This document shows positions 31,257-38,558 of a stretch of DNA of 48,683 nucleotides, in pieces (positions within the stretch are counted from its first letter, which is position 1; every line of letters begins with the position of its first letter). The stretch is taken from the NCBI GenBank assembly GCA_017452525.1, contig JAFTMG010000045.1:1-48683 (forward strand), given 5' to 3'. This stretch comes from Clostridia bacterium. GTDB lineage: Bacteria > Bacillota > Clostridia > Oscillospirales > CAG-272. A model generated the notes under the pieces. It worked only from the letters and a program-made list of their open reading frames with translations, ran no database searches and was not told the origin of the DNA. The position numbers and the translations under genes are program-made.

Positions 31257-32219
31257 ATGCTTGGCAAAAAGATCGAACAGATGTACCGCGCACAGTTGTT
31301 TGCCCGTGCGGATGATATGGGAACTGCCTATTATTTTTCCGCCGCCGATTTTGAGGGGCTGGAGCAAACGCCCTTCGCCTTCGTTTCCTCGGCAGGCGAC
31401 CGCCTGCAGGGATATTTTTACGCTTATCCCGACCCCATAGCAGGGCGGCTGGTGGTATTTGACCACGGTATGGGTGGCGGTCACCGCTCCTATATGCGGG
31501 AGATCGAGATGCTTGCCCGCCGCGGCTACCGTGTCTTCGCCTACGATCACACGGGTTGCATGGAGTCCGAGGGGGCGGGAACCAACGGTTTCGCGCAATC
31601 GCTGTGTGACCTCAACGACGCGCTGAATGCCCTGAAGCAAGATCCCGTTTGGGGAAAATGCGATATTTCCGTCATAGGGCACAGTTGGGGCGCTTTTTCT
31701 ACGATGAATATCGCGGCGCTCCATCCGGATGTCAAGCACGTCATCGCCATGGCGGGCTTTACTTCGGTTGCGCGTATTCTCAAGCAGATGTTCGGGCGCG
31801 GATTTATGAGATTCTTTTATAAGCGTCTTTGGTTGGTGGAGCAGGCGGCGAATCCCGCATTTGCGTCGTATGATGCCGCTGAATCGCTGAAAGGGGCGAA
31901 GATGCCCGTGTTGCTCATTTACTCGGTCGATGACCCTGTCGTATCGGTGGCGCACCACCGTGACGTGCTGGTGCGGGCGCTGGAGGGGCATGACAACGTC
32001 CGTTTTCTCACGATGAGCGGGCGGGGTCATAATCCAAACTACACCGCCGATGCCGCGCAGTATCTGGCGTCGTACGCTGCCGATCTCGCCGCCAAGCGTA
32101 AGGCGGGAGCGCTGTCTGACCCCGAGCAAAGAAAGACTTTTGTCAAGTCATGGGATTGGTATCGCATGACGGATCAGGATGAGGACGTGTGGAAAGAGAT
32201 CTTTGAAACGCTGGCATGA
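31257..32219 (+). CDS. alpha/beta hydrolase (serine hydrolase)
   Basis: About 320 residues from ATG 31257, 6 nt after GGAGG; ATG 31251 is too close to the site. The nucleophile elbow is GHSWG with S143, preceded by the oxyanion-type HGMGGGHRSYM segment and DHTGCMESEG. The acid is probably the aspartate in IYSVDDPVV and the histidine that in GRGHNPNY. No signal peptide, so it is cytosolic. It resembles lysophospholipase/acyl-peptidase-type serine hydrolases. It ends the pepF operon. Confidence 0.83.
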   Translation: MLGKKIEQMYRAQLFARADDMGTAYYFSAADFEGLEQTPFAFVSSAGDRLQGYFYAYPDPIAGRLVVFDHGMGGGHRSYMREIEMLARRGYRVFAYDHTGCMESEGAGTNGFAQSLCDLNDALNALKQDPVWGKCDISVIGHSWGAFSTMNIAALHPDVKHVIAMAGFTSVARILKQMFGRGFMRFFYKRLWLVEQAANPAFASYDAAESLKGAKMPVLLIYSVDDPVVSVAHHRDVLVRALEGHDNVRFLTMSGRGHNPNYTADAAQYLASYAADLAAKRKAGALSDPEQRKTFVKSWDWYRMTDQDEDVWKEIFETLA

Positions 32220-32238
32220 GGCTGTTCATTTTCATATC

Positions 32239-32352
32239 GTCGCTATCGCGGAAGCTCTCCCGAAGGGAGCCTGTGGTTGCGCTCGTGCATCCTTAGGGGC
32301 ATGGGCTTTGCCTGTGCCTTTGTAATACAAAGGCGAGATTGGTGTGATAAAA
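32239..32352 (+). repeat. 5' module of small-gene unit C
   Basis: CGCTATCGCGG, AGCTCTCCC and GGGAGCCT (32239-32272) match the end of the MITE-like palindrome upstream of 23411 and 33248. The segment 32295-32352 (GGGGCATGGGCTTTGCC, then TTTGTAATACAAAGGCGAGATTGG) matches the same leaders. No complete promoter-like repeat is visible in this copy; transcription may enter from the hydrolase gene. Confidence 0.65.
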
Positions 32353-32387
32353 CGAAAAATAATGGTTTGCTTAAAAGGAGAAAAGGT

Positions 32388-32711
32388 ATGTTTTCACTAT
32401 TTTCTAAAAAAGTTATGAATGAGGAAGCAGCAAGAGCTTTCTGGGCTTGGTTTGAAGAACAAGAGTCATGGATCATCCATTGTCTTTCTGATCACGATTC
32501 AGCATTTGTTTGGGCAATTGACGAACGGTTAAAGCCGGTGTTTCCCTATTGTAAGAAAGAACTTGAATTCCAATTGGGATATAACGAAGGGAAAGGAGAA
32601 TTCTTTTTCTTCCACTTTGGAAACAAAAATCTTATGAAGGATGCCGATGCCCTCGCGCGAATGATGCCTGAAAGCATTTCTGAACATTGGACTTTTATAG
32701 CAGAAAAATAA
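32388..32711 (+). CDS. small orphan protein, unit C
   Basis: 107 residues from ATG 32388 (AAAGGAG upstream); the longer frame back to 32277 crosses the repeat leader and is rejected. The sequence is soluble, with many aromatic and acidic residues (AFWAWFEEQESWIIHCLSDHD; LGYNEGKGEFFFFHFGNKNLMKDADALARMMPESISEHWTF). I recognise no family with confidence. AT-rich. Single gene flanked by the 5' and 3' modules shared with the other small-gene units. Confidence 0.72.
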   Translation: MFSLFSKKVMNEEAARAFWAWFEEQESWIIHCLSDHDSAFVWAIDERLKPVFPYCKKELEFQLGYNEGKGEFFFFHFGNKNLMKDADALARMMPESISEHWTFIAEK

Positions 32712-32716
32712 CAACA

Positions 32717-32810
32717 AACCCCGACAGATTTTTGAAAATCTATCGGGGTTAATGATTAGTCTACTGTGTCGCAATGATGTCTTTTCGGACCGTCCGAGAG
32801 GTCGGACTTT
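32717..32810 (+). terminator. 3' module of unit C (hairpin plus degenerate REP-like tail)
   Basis: AACCCCGACAGATTTT pairs with AAAATCTATCGGGGTT (32717-32750). The following 60 nt (AATGATTAGT...CTGTG...GCAATGATG...CGGACCGTC) align with the tail of unit B at 33487-33533, ending in a degenerate copy of the inverted repeat used by unit B. Confidence 0.7.
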
Positions 32811-32871
32811 ACAAAAAGAAAATTTCACTCGCTCCGCAGGAACGAATTTCACTGAAAAAGCACTTGCTTTA

Positions 32872-32930
32872 GGCTCATTCTCATAAGGATGTTTACCAAA
32901 TTGTAGGGACCGGCGTCCTCGACGGTCCGT
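32872..32930 (+). repeat. left terminal inverted repeat of unit B
   Basis: Positions 32901-32930 are a perfect 30-nt inverted match to 33524-33553. Outside that, GGCTCATTCTCATAA (32872-32886) matches the complement of 33567-33581 with one difference. Together they bound a ~710-bp unit. Confidence 0.85.
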
Positions 32931-32940
32931 GACACATAAA

Positions 32941-33240
32941 TTTCTGCAGAGAACTTGTTTTCTCTGCCGATTTGTGATATAATGGGACTAACAAAAAGCC
33001 TCCCTCCGAGATGCCATCCGCAAGCGGATGCGGTGGCATGCGGAGCGTGACGGAAGGAGCCTGCGTAACTTTGGGTTTGTGCTAACTTTCTTGTTACGCA
33101 CTCTCCCTCAGTCGCCTATGGCGACAGCTCCCTCCCGGAGGGAGCCTTTGGATGCGCGCAACTTTAGGGGTATGGGCTTCGCCCGAAGCCCGCGTTGCAA
33201 GCAACGCCGTAATACAAATGCGAAACTGGCGATAAAAGGA
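32941..33240 (+). repeat. 5' module of small-gene unit B (promoter-like repeat, MITE-like palindrome, leader)
   Basis: GCAGAGAACTTGTTTTCTCT is part of a hairpin repeat (32945-32970) also seen at 48184; it holds TTGTTT (32955-32960), 17 nt and TATAAT (32978-32983), so it may be a portable promoter. From about 32991 to 33152 a palindromic unit has inverted ends (AAAAGCCTCCCTCC and GGAGGGAGCCTTTGG). The segment 33153-33240 (GGGGTATGGGCTTCGCCCGAAG... GCGAAACTGG) matches the leaders of units A and C. Confidence 0.72.
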
Positions 33241-33247
33241 GTTTTTT

Positions 33248-33454
33248 ATGAATGATCACTCAATTGGAATATGAGACGAATGTGGAAGCGAGTATGTTCT
33301 CGAAAAATCAAAAATGAAATCACTCTGTCCAAATTGCGCACATATGATTTACGGATATGAAAATTGTAAACATATTTTTGAAAACGGAAAATGCATTCTG
33401 TGTTTGTGGAATGGTAGTGAAAGTCATTTTATTAAATCATTAAAGCAGAAATAA
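33248..33454 (+). pseudogene. small zinc-ribbon gene with in-frame TGA, unit B
   Basis: An ATG at 33248 with AAAGGAG upstream opens MNDHSIGI, then TGA at 33272-33274, then the same frame continues DECGSEYVLEKSK and MKSLCPNCAHMIYGYENCKH through a second cysteine pair CILC to a TAA at 33452. Without the TGA the product would be 68 residues and coherent. An internal ATG at 33314 could give a 46-residue protein keeping CPNC, a YENCKH and CILC, but has no good ribosome binding site. TGA is an ordinary stop elsewhere in this window, so this is most simply a recent nonsense mutation of a TGG or CGA/GGA codon. Confidence 0.65.
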
Positions 33455-33457
33455 ACG

Positions 33458-33523
33458 AACGCCGACAGATTTTGAAAACTGTCGGCGTTAATTATTTGTT
33501 TTCTGCGAAGCAATTATGCCATT
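33458..33523 (+). terminator. 3' module of unit B
   Basis: AACGCCGACAG pairs with CTGTCGGCGTT, with an inner TTTT/AAAA (33458-33489), then AATTATTTGTTTTCTGCG. The same hairpin-plus-tail layout follows the genes at 32388 and 9291. Confidence 0.7.
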
Positions 33524-33581
33524 ACGGACCGTCGAGGACGCCGGTCCCTACAAGGGAAATTTGAATTTATGAGAATCAGCC
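33524..33581 (-). repeat. right terminal inverted repeat of unit B
   Basis: Exact 30-nt inverted partner of 32901-32930 at 33524-33553, with a 14/15 match at 33567-33581 to the outer part of the left repeat. The next gene (surE) ends 22 nt further on. Confidence 0.85.
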
Positions 33582-33603
33582 GTTTCTATCGGGATTTTTG
33601 CGT

Positions 33604-34323
33604 TCAGCAAAGATCTTTCAGTTTTTCAAAAACGCCGAGCTGTGTTCGTTCCGCGGTGATGGGCGTGATGGAAATGTAACCGCTCTGCACGGCGGTGACG
33701 TCATAATCGAGGCTTTCATGCTCCGATGCCACGGGGTGACCTTCTTGTATGTAGATATCGTTGCCGATGTGGATGAAATCATCCGTATAGAAGATGCCGC
33801 CGAGGCGCGTGATGCGGAAACCGTGTGATTCGAGAGGGATATTGATGTTATAAAGATCGTTGTGATCAAAGAGATGATGCTGAAGGAAGAAATCGCGAAT
33901 GGCGTCCAGTTTTTCCAGGGAGGGTGCAAAGCTTTCTGGCGGTGTGGAAAGGGCAATGCCCTTGATGCCCAGCCTGCCTGCCTCAAAGATGGCGCCTGCT
34001 GTGCCCGAATAGACCAAATCTCTGCCGAGATTCAGCCCGCGATTGATGCCGGAGATCACGAGATCGAAATGCTCACCTCTGCCGAGGACGGCATAGCGCA
34101 CGCAATCGGCAGGCGTGGAATCCATGGAAAAGACCTCCACATCGGGCGCGATCTGCATCTTTTTGATCTCGATCTCGCGGAAAAATTCGATGGCTTGGCT
34201 CTTGCCGCTCTGCTCGAATTTCGGTGCCACGGCGGTGACCTCACCAAATCTTTTTGCCCAGCGGATGAGGGGGGCAAGGGAAGCGGAGCCTACGCCGTCG
34301 TCATTGGTGATCAGGATCCTCAT
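33604..34323 (-). CDS. surE: 5'/3'-nucleotidase SurE
   Basis: 239 residues. The opening MRILITNDDGVGS carries the paired metal-binding aspartates, and SGINRGLNLG and VYSGTAGAIFEA are the other family blocks. SurE removes phosphate from nucleoside 5'- or 3'-monophosphates and short polyphosphate. It is the last gene of a five-gene minus-strand operon; its ATG overlaps the stop of the DHH protein before it by 4 nt. The context of thymidine and uridine kinases and oligonucleotide phosphatases fits RNA breakdown and nucleotide recycling. Confidence 0.94.
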   Translation of the reverse strand: MRILITNDDGVGSASLAPLIRWAKRFGEVTAVAPKFEQSGKSQAIEFFREIEIKKMQIAPDVEVFSMDSTPADCVRYAVLGRGEHFDLVISGINRGLNLGRDLVYSGTAGAIFEAGRLGIKGIALSTPPESFAPSLEKLDAIRDFFLQHHLFDHNDLYNINIPLESHGFRITRLGGIFYTDDFIHIGNDIYIQEGHPVASEHESLDYDVTAVQSGYISITPITAERTQLGVFEKLKDLC

Positions 34324-35300
34324 AGCCAGCCCTCATTTGTTTCTTTATAATGCTTGAGATGGGCATCTGCTTCCGCGATCAGCGCCTTCATCTCTTTTTT
34401 GCTGTAAACGGTGGCACCGCTGGCACAAGCATGACCGCCGCCGTGATAGCGCTCCGCGATCTCATTGATGGTGACGAAGCGGGAACGCAGACGCGCGCGG
34501 ATGCTGCCGTCTGCATTGTCGATAAAGGCGATCCAGATCAGGCTGTTTTTGATGGATTCCATGAAGGAGACTGCCGTGCCTGCCGTTTCGCTCGTGAGAT
34601 CGAATTTTTTCTGCATAGCGCGGTCTACGTGGAGATAAACGACACCGTTTTCCGTCATCTTCATCTTTTTATAAACGTATGCCTGGAATTTCAGAGAATC
34701 GAAATCCTTCATATAAAGATTGGCGTAAAGGGTGTCAGTGTCGATGCCGAGATCGAGCAGCATCCCTGCAAGGCGCATCGTTTCTCCCGAAACGGAACGG
34801 AAGCGGAATCTGCCCGAGTCGGTGACCATGCCCGTATAGATATAGGTGGCGGCGTCTTTATTGATCTTCAATTCGTCGCGGAAGGCGTCATAAAAGGCGG
34901 CGATCATTTCACTCGCCGAGGAGCGCTCCTCCTCTACCCAAGAGAGATCCCCGTAGGCTTCCACCTCGATGTGGTGGTCGATCTTGATAAGCTCCTTGCA
35001 AAGGGTATAATTTTTATTGGAGATGCGTTCCGCGGTGGCGGTATCGATGACGATGCCGAGAGCGGTGGTATAAAATTCATCGGGGCGTGCCGCATCCTCG
35101 TCGCCGAGGAATGCCACGTAATCCGAATAATCCGCGTTCAGCGTGACGACCTCTTTTTCAGGAAAACTGATCGAAAGGATCTCACGAAGGCCCAGCGTGG
35201 AGCCGACGGCGTCGCCATCGGGGCGCTTGTGGCGGAAGATGATGATGCGGTCGTATTCCTTGATTTTTTCAAGGATCTTTTTCATTTGGTCAAGTTTCAT
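34320..35300 (-). CDS. DHH-family phosphoesterase (NrnA-like) 1
   Basis: 326 residues from ATG 35300 (GGAGG 7 nt upstream; an earlier in-frame ATG is not preceded by a site). DHH motifs: RHKRPDGDAVGS (~22-33) and IDHHIEV (~108-114). The DHHA1 substrate-binding end has YHGGGHACASGA. NrnA-type enzymes degrade 2-5-nt RNAs and dephosphorylate pAp. It overlaps surE and its own paralogue by 4 nt each. Confidence 0.88.
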   Translation of the reverse strand: MKLDQMKKILEKIKEYDRIIIFRHKRPDGDAVGSTLGLREILSISFPEKEVVTLNADYSDYVAFLGDEDAARPDEFYTTALGIVIDTATAERISNKNYTLCKELIKIDHHIEVEAYGDLSWVEEERSSASEMIAAFYDAFRDELKINKDAATYIYTGMVTDSGRFRFRSVSGETMRLAGMLLDLGIDTDTLYANLYMKDFDSLKFQAYVYKKMKMTENGVVYLHVDRAMQKKFDLTSETAGTAVSFMESIKNSLIWIAFIDNADGSIRARLRSRFVTINEIAERYHGGGHACASGATVYSKKEMKALIAEADAHLKHYKETNEGWL

Positions 35301-36238
35301 TTGGTTTCCTCCGAAAGTGCGCAAAGATCTTGGAGCAGGCGCATCGCTTCCTCACGGTCGTGAAGGGTGGCGCCGCTGGCTTTGGCGTGACCGCCGCCGC
35401 CGTATTTTTTTGCAATGGGATTAATGTTATATTTGGCGGAACGGATCTCGCAGAGAACGCCGTCTGCCGTTTCTGTGAAGCCGACCCAGGAATCGATGCC
35501 GCGAATATCAGACATGACGCCCACCATGCCACGGGAGATGGTGAAGGTATCAAAATCGAGTGCCTCTGCTTCCTCACGGGTGGTGTAGGTGTAGGCAACG
35601 TGATGGTCGGTGAGCTTGATCTTCAGCGTGAAACTCGCGCGCAGCTGCATATAGGGAAGGTCATCGGCGTAAAGGTTGCGGTAAATGTCTTCCGTGCGGA
35701 ATCCCTTTTCCATGAGGAAAGCCGCCATGCGGAAGGTCTTGGCGCTGGTGGAATCATAGCGGAATCTGCCCGAATCGGTGATCATGCCTGTGTAAAGGGA
35801 TTTTGCCGCCATGGGAGAAACGGAAAAGCCCGCTTCCATGGCAAACGCGGTGATCAGTCCGCAGCAGCTCTCAAAGGAAGGATCCGTGACCTCCGTTTCT
35901 GCGATCGTTTCGCAGAAGAGGTGGTGGTCGATGCGTGCGGTCGCCGCCGCTTTTTCATAGCGATCATCGCTGATGAGACTTTTTGCCGAGGTATCGAGGA
36001 TGATGGCGAGCGCATTTTCATAAAGCTCGTCTGCCACGGTGTCGGGGGTGCTGTCCTCCATGAAGGCGTAGCGCCCTGCGGGGTCGCCCACGGCGTAGAT
36101 CTCCTTTTTCGGATAGTTTTCCATGAGGATATGTTTCAGACCGACCTGTGAGCCGATGGCATCACCATCGGGATTTTTGTGGCGATGGATGATGATGCGG
36201 TCGTATTTTTCTATCAGTTCTCGGATGGGTTCGAACAT
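35297..36238 (-). CDS. DHH-family phosphoesterase (NrnA-like) 2
   Basis: About 313 residues from ATG 36238 (GGAG 8 nt upstream). The motifs match those of the neighbouring copy: RHKNPDGDAIGS, ARIDHHLFCE and YGGGGHAKASGA. The two proteins align from end to end but differ widely, so the duplication is old. They may have split the NrnA tasks (nanoRNA versus pAp) or may form a heterodimer; neither is shown. Follows udk by 24 nt. Confidence 0.88.
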   Translation of the reverse strand: MFEPIRELIEKYDRIIIHRHKNPDGDAIGSQVGLKHILMENYPKKEIYAVGDPAGRYAFMEDSTPDTVADELYENALAIILDTSAKSLISDDRYEKAAATARIDHHLFCETIAETEVTDPSFESCCGLITAFAMEAGFSVSPMAAKSLYTGMITDSGRFRYDSTSAKTFRMAAFLMEKGFRTEDIYRNLYADDLPYMQLRASFTLKIKLTDHHVAYTYTTREEAEALDFDTFTISRGMVGVMSDIRGIDSWVGFTETADGVLCEIRSAKYNINPIAKKYGGGGHAKASGATLHDREEAMRLLQDLCALSEETK

Positions 36239-36262
36239 GACGGGGTCTCCTCTCTTCACTGA

Positions 36263-36889
36263 TTATTGTTCGTTTTCGAGTTGTTTTTTGATGCGGGTGA
36301 TGATCATATCCAGCGCCGCAGGGTTGTCTCCGCCGCCGGGGATGATGATATCCGCATAGCGTTTATAGGGCTCCACGAAAGCCTCGTGCATGGGCTTTAC
36401 GGTGGTGAGATATTGGCTGATGACCGATTCCAGCGTGCGTCCGCGCTCCGTGGTGTCGCGCACGATGCGGCGCAGGATCCTTTCATCCGCATCGGTATCC
36501 ACAAAGAGCTTCAGATCCATGCGGTCGCGAAGTGTTTTATCGCAAAAGATGAGGATGCCCTCCAAAACGACGACCTTGCGGGGCTCTGCTTTTACGGTGC
36601 CCTTGGCGCGGGTATGGCGGGTGTAATCATAAACGGGCACGTCCACAGCCTCACCGTTTGCCAAGCTTTCAAGATGGGTGAGCAGAAGCTCGGTTTCAAA
36701 GGCGTCGGGGTGGTCATAGTTCTGCGCGGCACGCTCCTCGGGAGATTTGTGATCCTGTGCGCGGTAATAGCTGTCGTGGGTGATGACGGTCACAAGATCG
36801 CCGAAGGCTTCTGCGATGTGGCGGGAAAGCGTGGTCTTGCCGCTTCCCGTGCCACCCGCGATGCCGATGAACATGATATTGTTTTTCAT
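36263..36889 (-). CDS. udk: uridine kinase
   Basis: 208 residues. Walker A is GGTGSGKT (12-19). Then HDSYYRAQDHKSPEER, NYDHPDAFETELLL and PVYDYTRHTR form the nucleoside site typical of Udk, and ERILRRIVRDTTERGR the lid. The enzyme makes UMP and CMP from uridine and cytidine with ATP or GTP. Start overlaps the tdk stop (ATGA). Confidence 0.94.
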   Translation of the reverse strand: MKNNIMFIGIAGGTGSGKTTLSRHIAEAFGDLVTVITHDSYYRAQDHKSPEERAAQNYDHPDAFETELLLTHLESLANGEAVDVPVYDYTRHTRAKGTVKAEPRKVVVLEGILIFCDKTLRDRMDLKLFVDTDADERILRRIVRDTTERGRTLESVISQYLTTVKPMHEAFVEPYKRYADIIIPGGGDNPAALDMIITRIKKQLENEQ

Positions 36890-37470
36890 TTTTCAGTCTC
36901 CTTTTTTGCGATCGCTTTTTTCCAGCAGCTGTGGCACATGGCGACGTAGGAATCGTTGCCGCCGATGAGGATCTGTCCGCCTTCAGTGACGACGCTGCCT
37001 TTTTCATCGATGCGGGCATTGACGATGGCCTTTTTTCCGCAGGCGCAGATGGTCTTGATCTCCGTGATGGAGTCTGCTACCTCAAAAAGGCGGTGGCTGC
37101 CTTCAAACATCCGCGTGAGGAAATCCGTGCGCAGGCCGAAGCAGAGCACGGGTACGTCAAATTCATCCACGATGCGACGCAGCTCGTCGATCTGCTTTTC
37201 GGTGAAAAATTGGCATTCATCGGCGATGATCACGTGATGGTCATCATAAGTGAGGAACAATTCGTAAATATCTGTCTCCCTCCGAATGACGATGGCATCC
37301 TCCGCAAGACCGATGCGGGAGCGCACCGTTTTCACACCGTCACGGTCATCTGTGGCGGGCTTGATGAGAAGGACCTTCATGCCTCGTTCTTCATAATTGA
37401 ATTTGGTGATCAGCGCGTTTGCCGTTTTGGAGGAGCCCATCGCGCCGTATTTGAAATAAAGCTTTGCCAT
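36886..37470 (-). CDS. tdk: thymidine kinase (type II)
   Basis: 194 residues from ATG 37470 (AAAGGA 6 nt upstream). Walker A is GAMGSSKT (9-16), and the DECQFF motif lies near residue 87. A zinc-binding lobe uses CACGKKA and CHSCWKK. The enzyme phosphorylates thymidine and deoxyuridine for salvage. First gene of the tdk-udk-DHH-DHH-surE operon, all with 4-nt overlaps except one 24-nt gap. Confidence 0.94.
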   Translation of the reverse strand: MAKLYFKYGAMGSSKTANALITKFNYEERGMKVLLIKPATDDRDGVKTVRSRIGLAEDAIVIRRETDIYELFLTYDDHHVIIADECQFFTEKQIDELRRIVDEFDVPVLCFGLRTDFLTRMFEGSHRLFEVADSITEIKTICACGKKAIVNARIDEKGSVVTEGGQILIGGNDSYVAMCHSCWKKAIAKKETEK

Positions 37471-37559
37471 GCCGTGTCCTTTCCTATTTTTGATGTATAT
37501 CAATATAAGCATACCATATTTTTGCCCTTTTCGCAAGAGGAAAGTCCTTTTTGATGCAA

Positions 37560-37592
37560 AAATCCCATAGATCTTGCTGATCTATGGGATTT
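37560..37592 (-). terminator. terminator of the branching enzyme-GH130-HAD operon
   Basis: A 14-bp stem AAATCCCATAGATC/GATCTATGGGATTT with loop TTGCT; on the minus strand a T run continues (TTTTTGC). It lies 5 nt after the HAD stop codon. Confidence 0.85.
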
Positions 37593-37596
37593 AGGG

Positions 37597-38547
37597 TTAT
37601 TTCATAAGGGATTTGAAATCTTCTTCATTATAGCTTTCGAGGACGATGTGAGAGCCCAGCTTGCGGTGAAGCTCACGGCGGAAGGTGTCCGTCTTTTCCA
37701 GACGGCTGATGCAGAGCGCACCCATCTTCACGCCTGCGGAGATCTCGCTTCTGCCGTCGCCGATGACGAGGACGTTTTTACCGTCGGCACCGAGGGTGAC
37801 GAGAAGCTTCTCCATGATCTGATCCTTCGGGATCTTATCTGTCCATGTGGAGCCGATGAGATCCTCGATGATCTTGCCTTCGCCGATCTCAAAGCCGAGC
37901 GTTTCCACTTCCTCGTGCATACCCATGCCTTTTTCCACCACGGCACCTGTCACGAAATAGTTCTTGACGCCGTGATCTTTGAGATAGGTGAGAAATTCCT
38001 TGGAGCCGTCCACGATAAAGCGATCGGGATCCTTTTTGGCAAGCTCAAGATTTTCATCGCGGCAGAAGCCGTTCAGAACCTTTTCATAGAATTTGAAAAG
38101 GCGGGGGGTATGTACGGTGAGAAATTCGGTCATCTCGGGGGTGTCGGGATTTGCGAAGATCTCCTCGCCCTTGCGGATCATTTCGATCTTTTCGCGGTTT
38201 TCTTCTTTGTTGCAGGGAACGTCGATGTGACCTTTATCGATAGCACGGCGGATCGCCCATTCCATCTGTGTCAGTGCAGAAAGACCGGCGGATTCGATGC
38301 AGAAGCTATCGGTTTCGGGGAGGGGCTTCGTACCTGCCATATCCACGAGCTTTTGCACATTTTCATCACTATCGTAGCCATCGGGCACGCCGCCCTCAGA
38401 AACGTAATGGAGCACGATGCTCATGACGGGCGGCCAATCGCGAATGAGGGAATGGGTGCCGTCGATATCGTGGAAGGCATAAAGGATCTCTCTTTCTCCG
38501 AATGCACCGATGACGGATGAAGAGCCGTTTTCAACAAATTTTACCAT
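37597..38547 (-). CDS. HAD-superfamily hydrolase
   Basis: 316 residues, GGAG 9 nt upstream. Motif I is DIDGT (D27, D29), motif II probably VTGA (FVTGAVVEKG) and motif IV GDGRSEI. A helical insert after motif I suggests a cap domain of ~120 residues, longer than in small sugar phosphatases. It follows the GH130 gene by 11 nt. It may dephosphorylate the hexose-1-phosphate made by that phosphorylase or a related sugar phosphate; this rests on context only. Confidence 0.78.
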   Translation of the reverse strand: MVKFVENGSSSVIGAFGEREILYAFHDIDGTHSLIRDWPPVMSIVLHYVSEGGVPDGYDSDENVQKLVDMAGTKPLPETDSFCIESAGLSALTQMEWAIRRAIDKGHIDVPCNKEENREKIEMIRKGEEIFANPDTPEMTEFLTVHTPRLFKFYEKVLNGFCRDENLELAKKDPDRFIVDGSKEFLTYLKDHGVKNYFVTGAVVEKGMGMHEEVETLGFEIGEGKIIEDLIGSTWTDKIPKDQIMEKLLVTLGADGKNVLVIGDGRSEISAGVKMGALCISRLEKTDTFRRELHRKLGSHIVLESYNEEDFKSLMK

Positions 38548-38558
38548 ACGGGCGCTCC

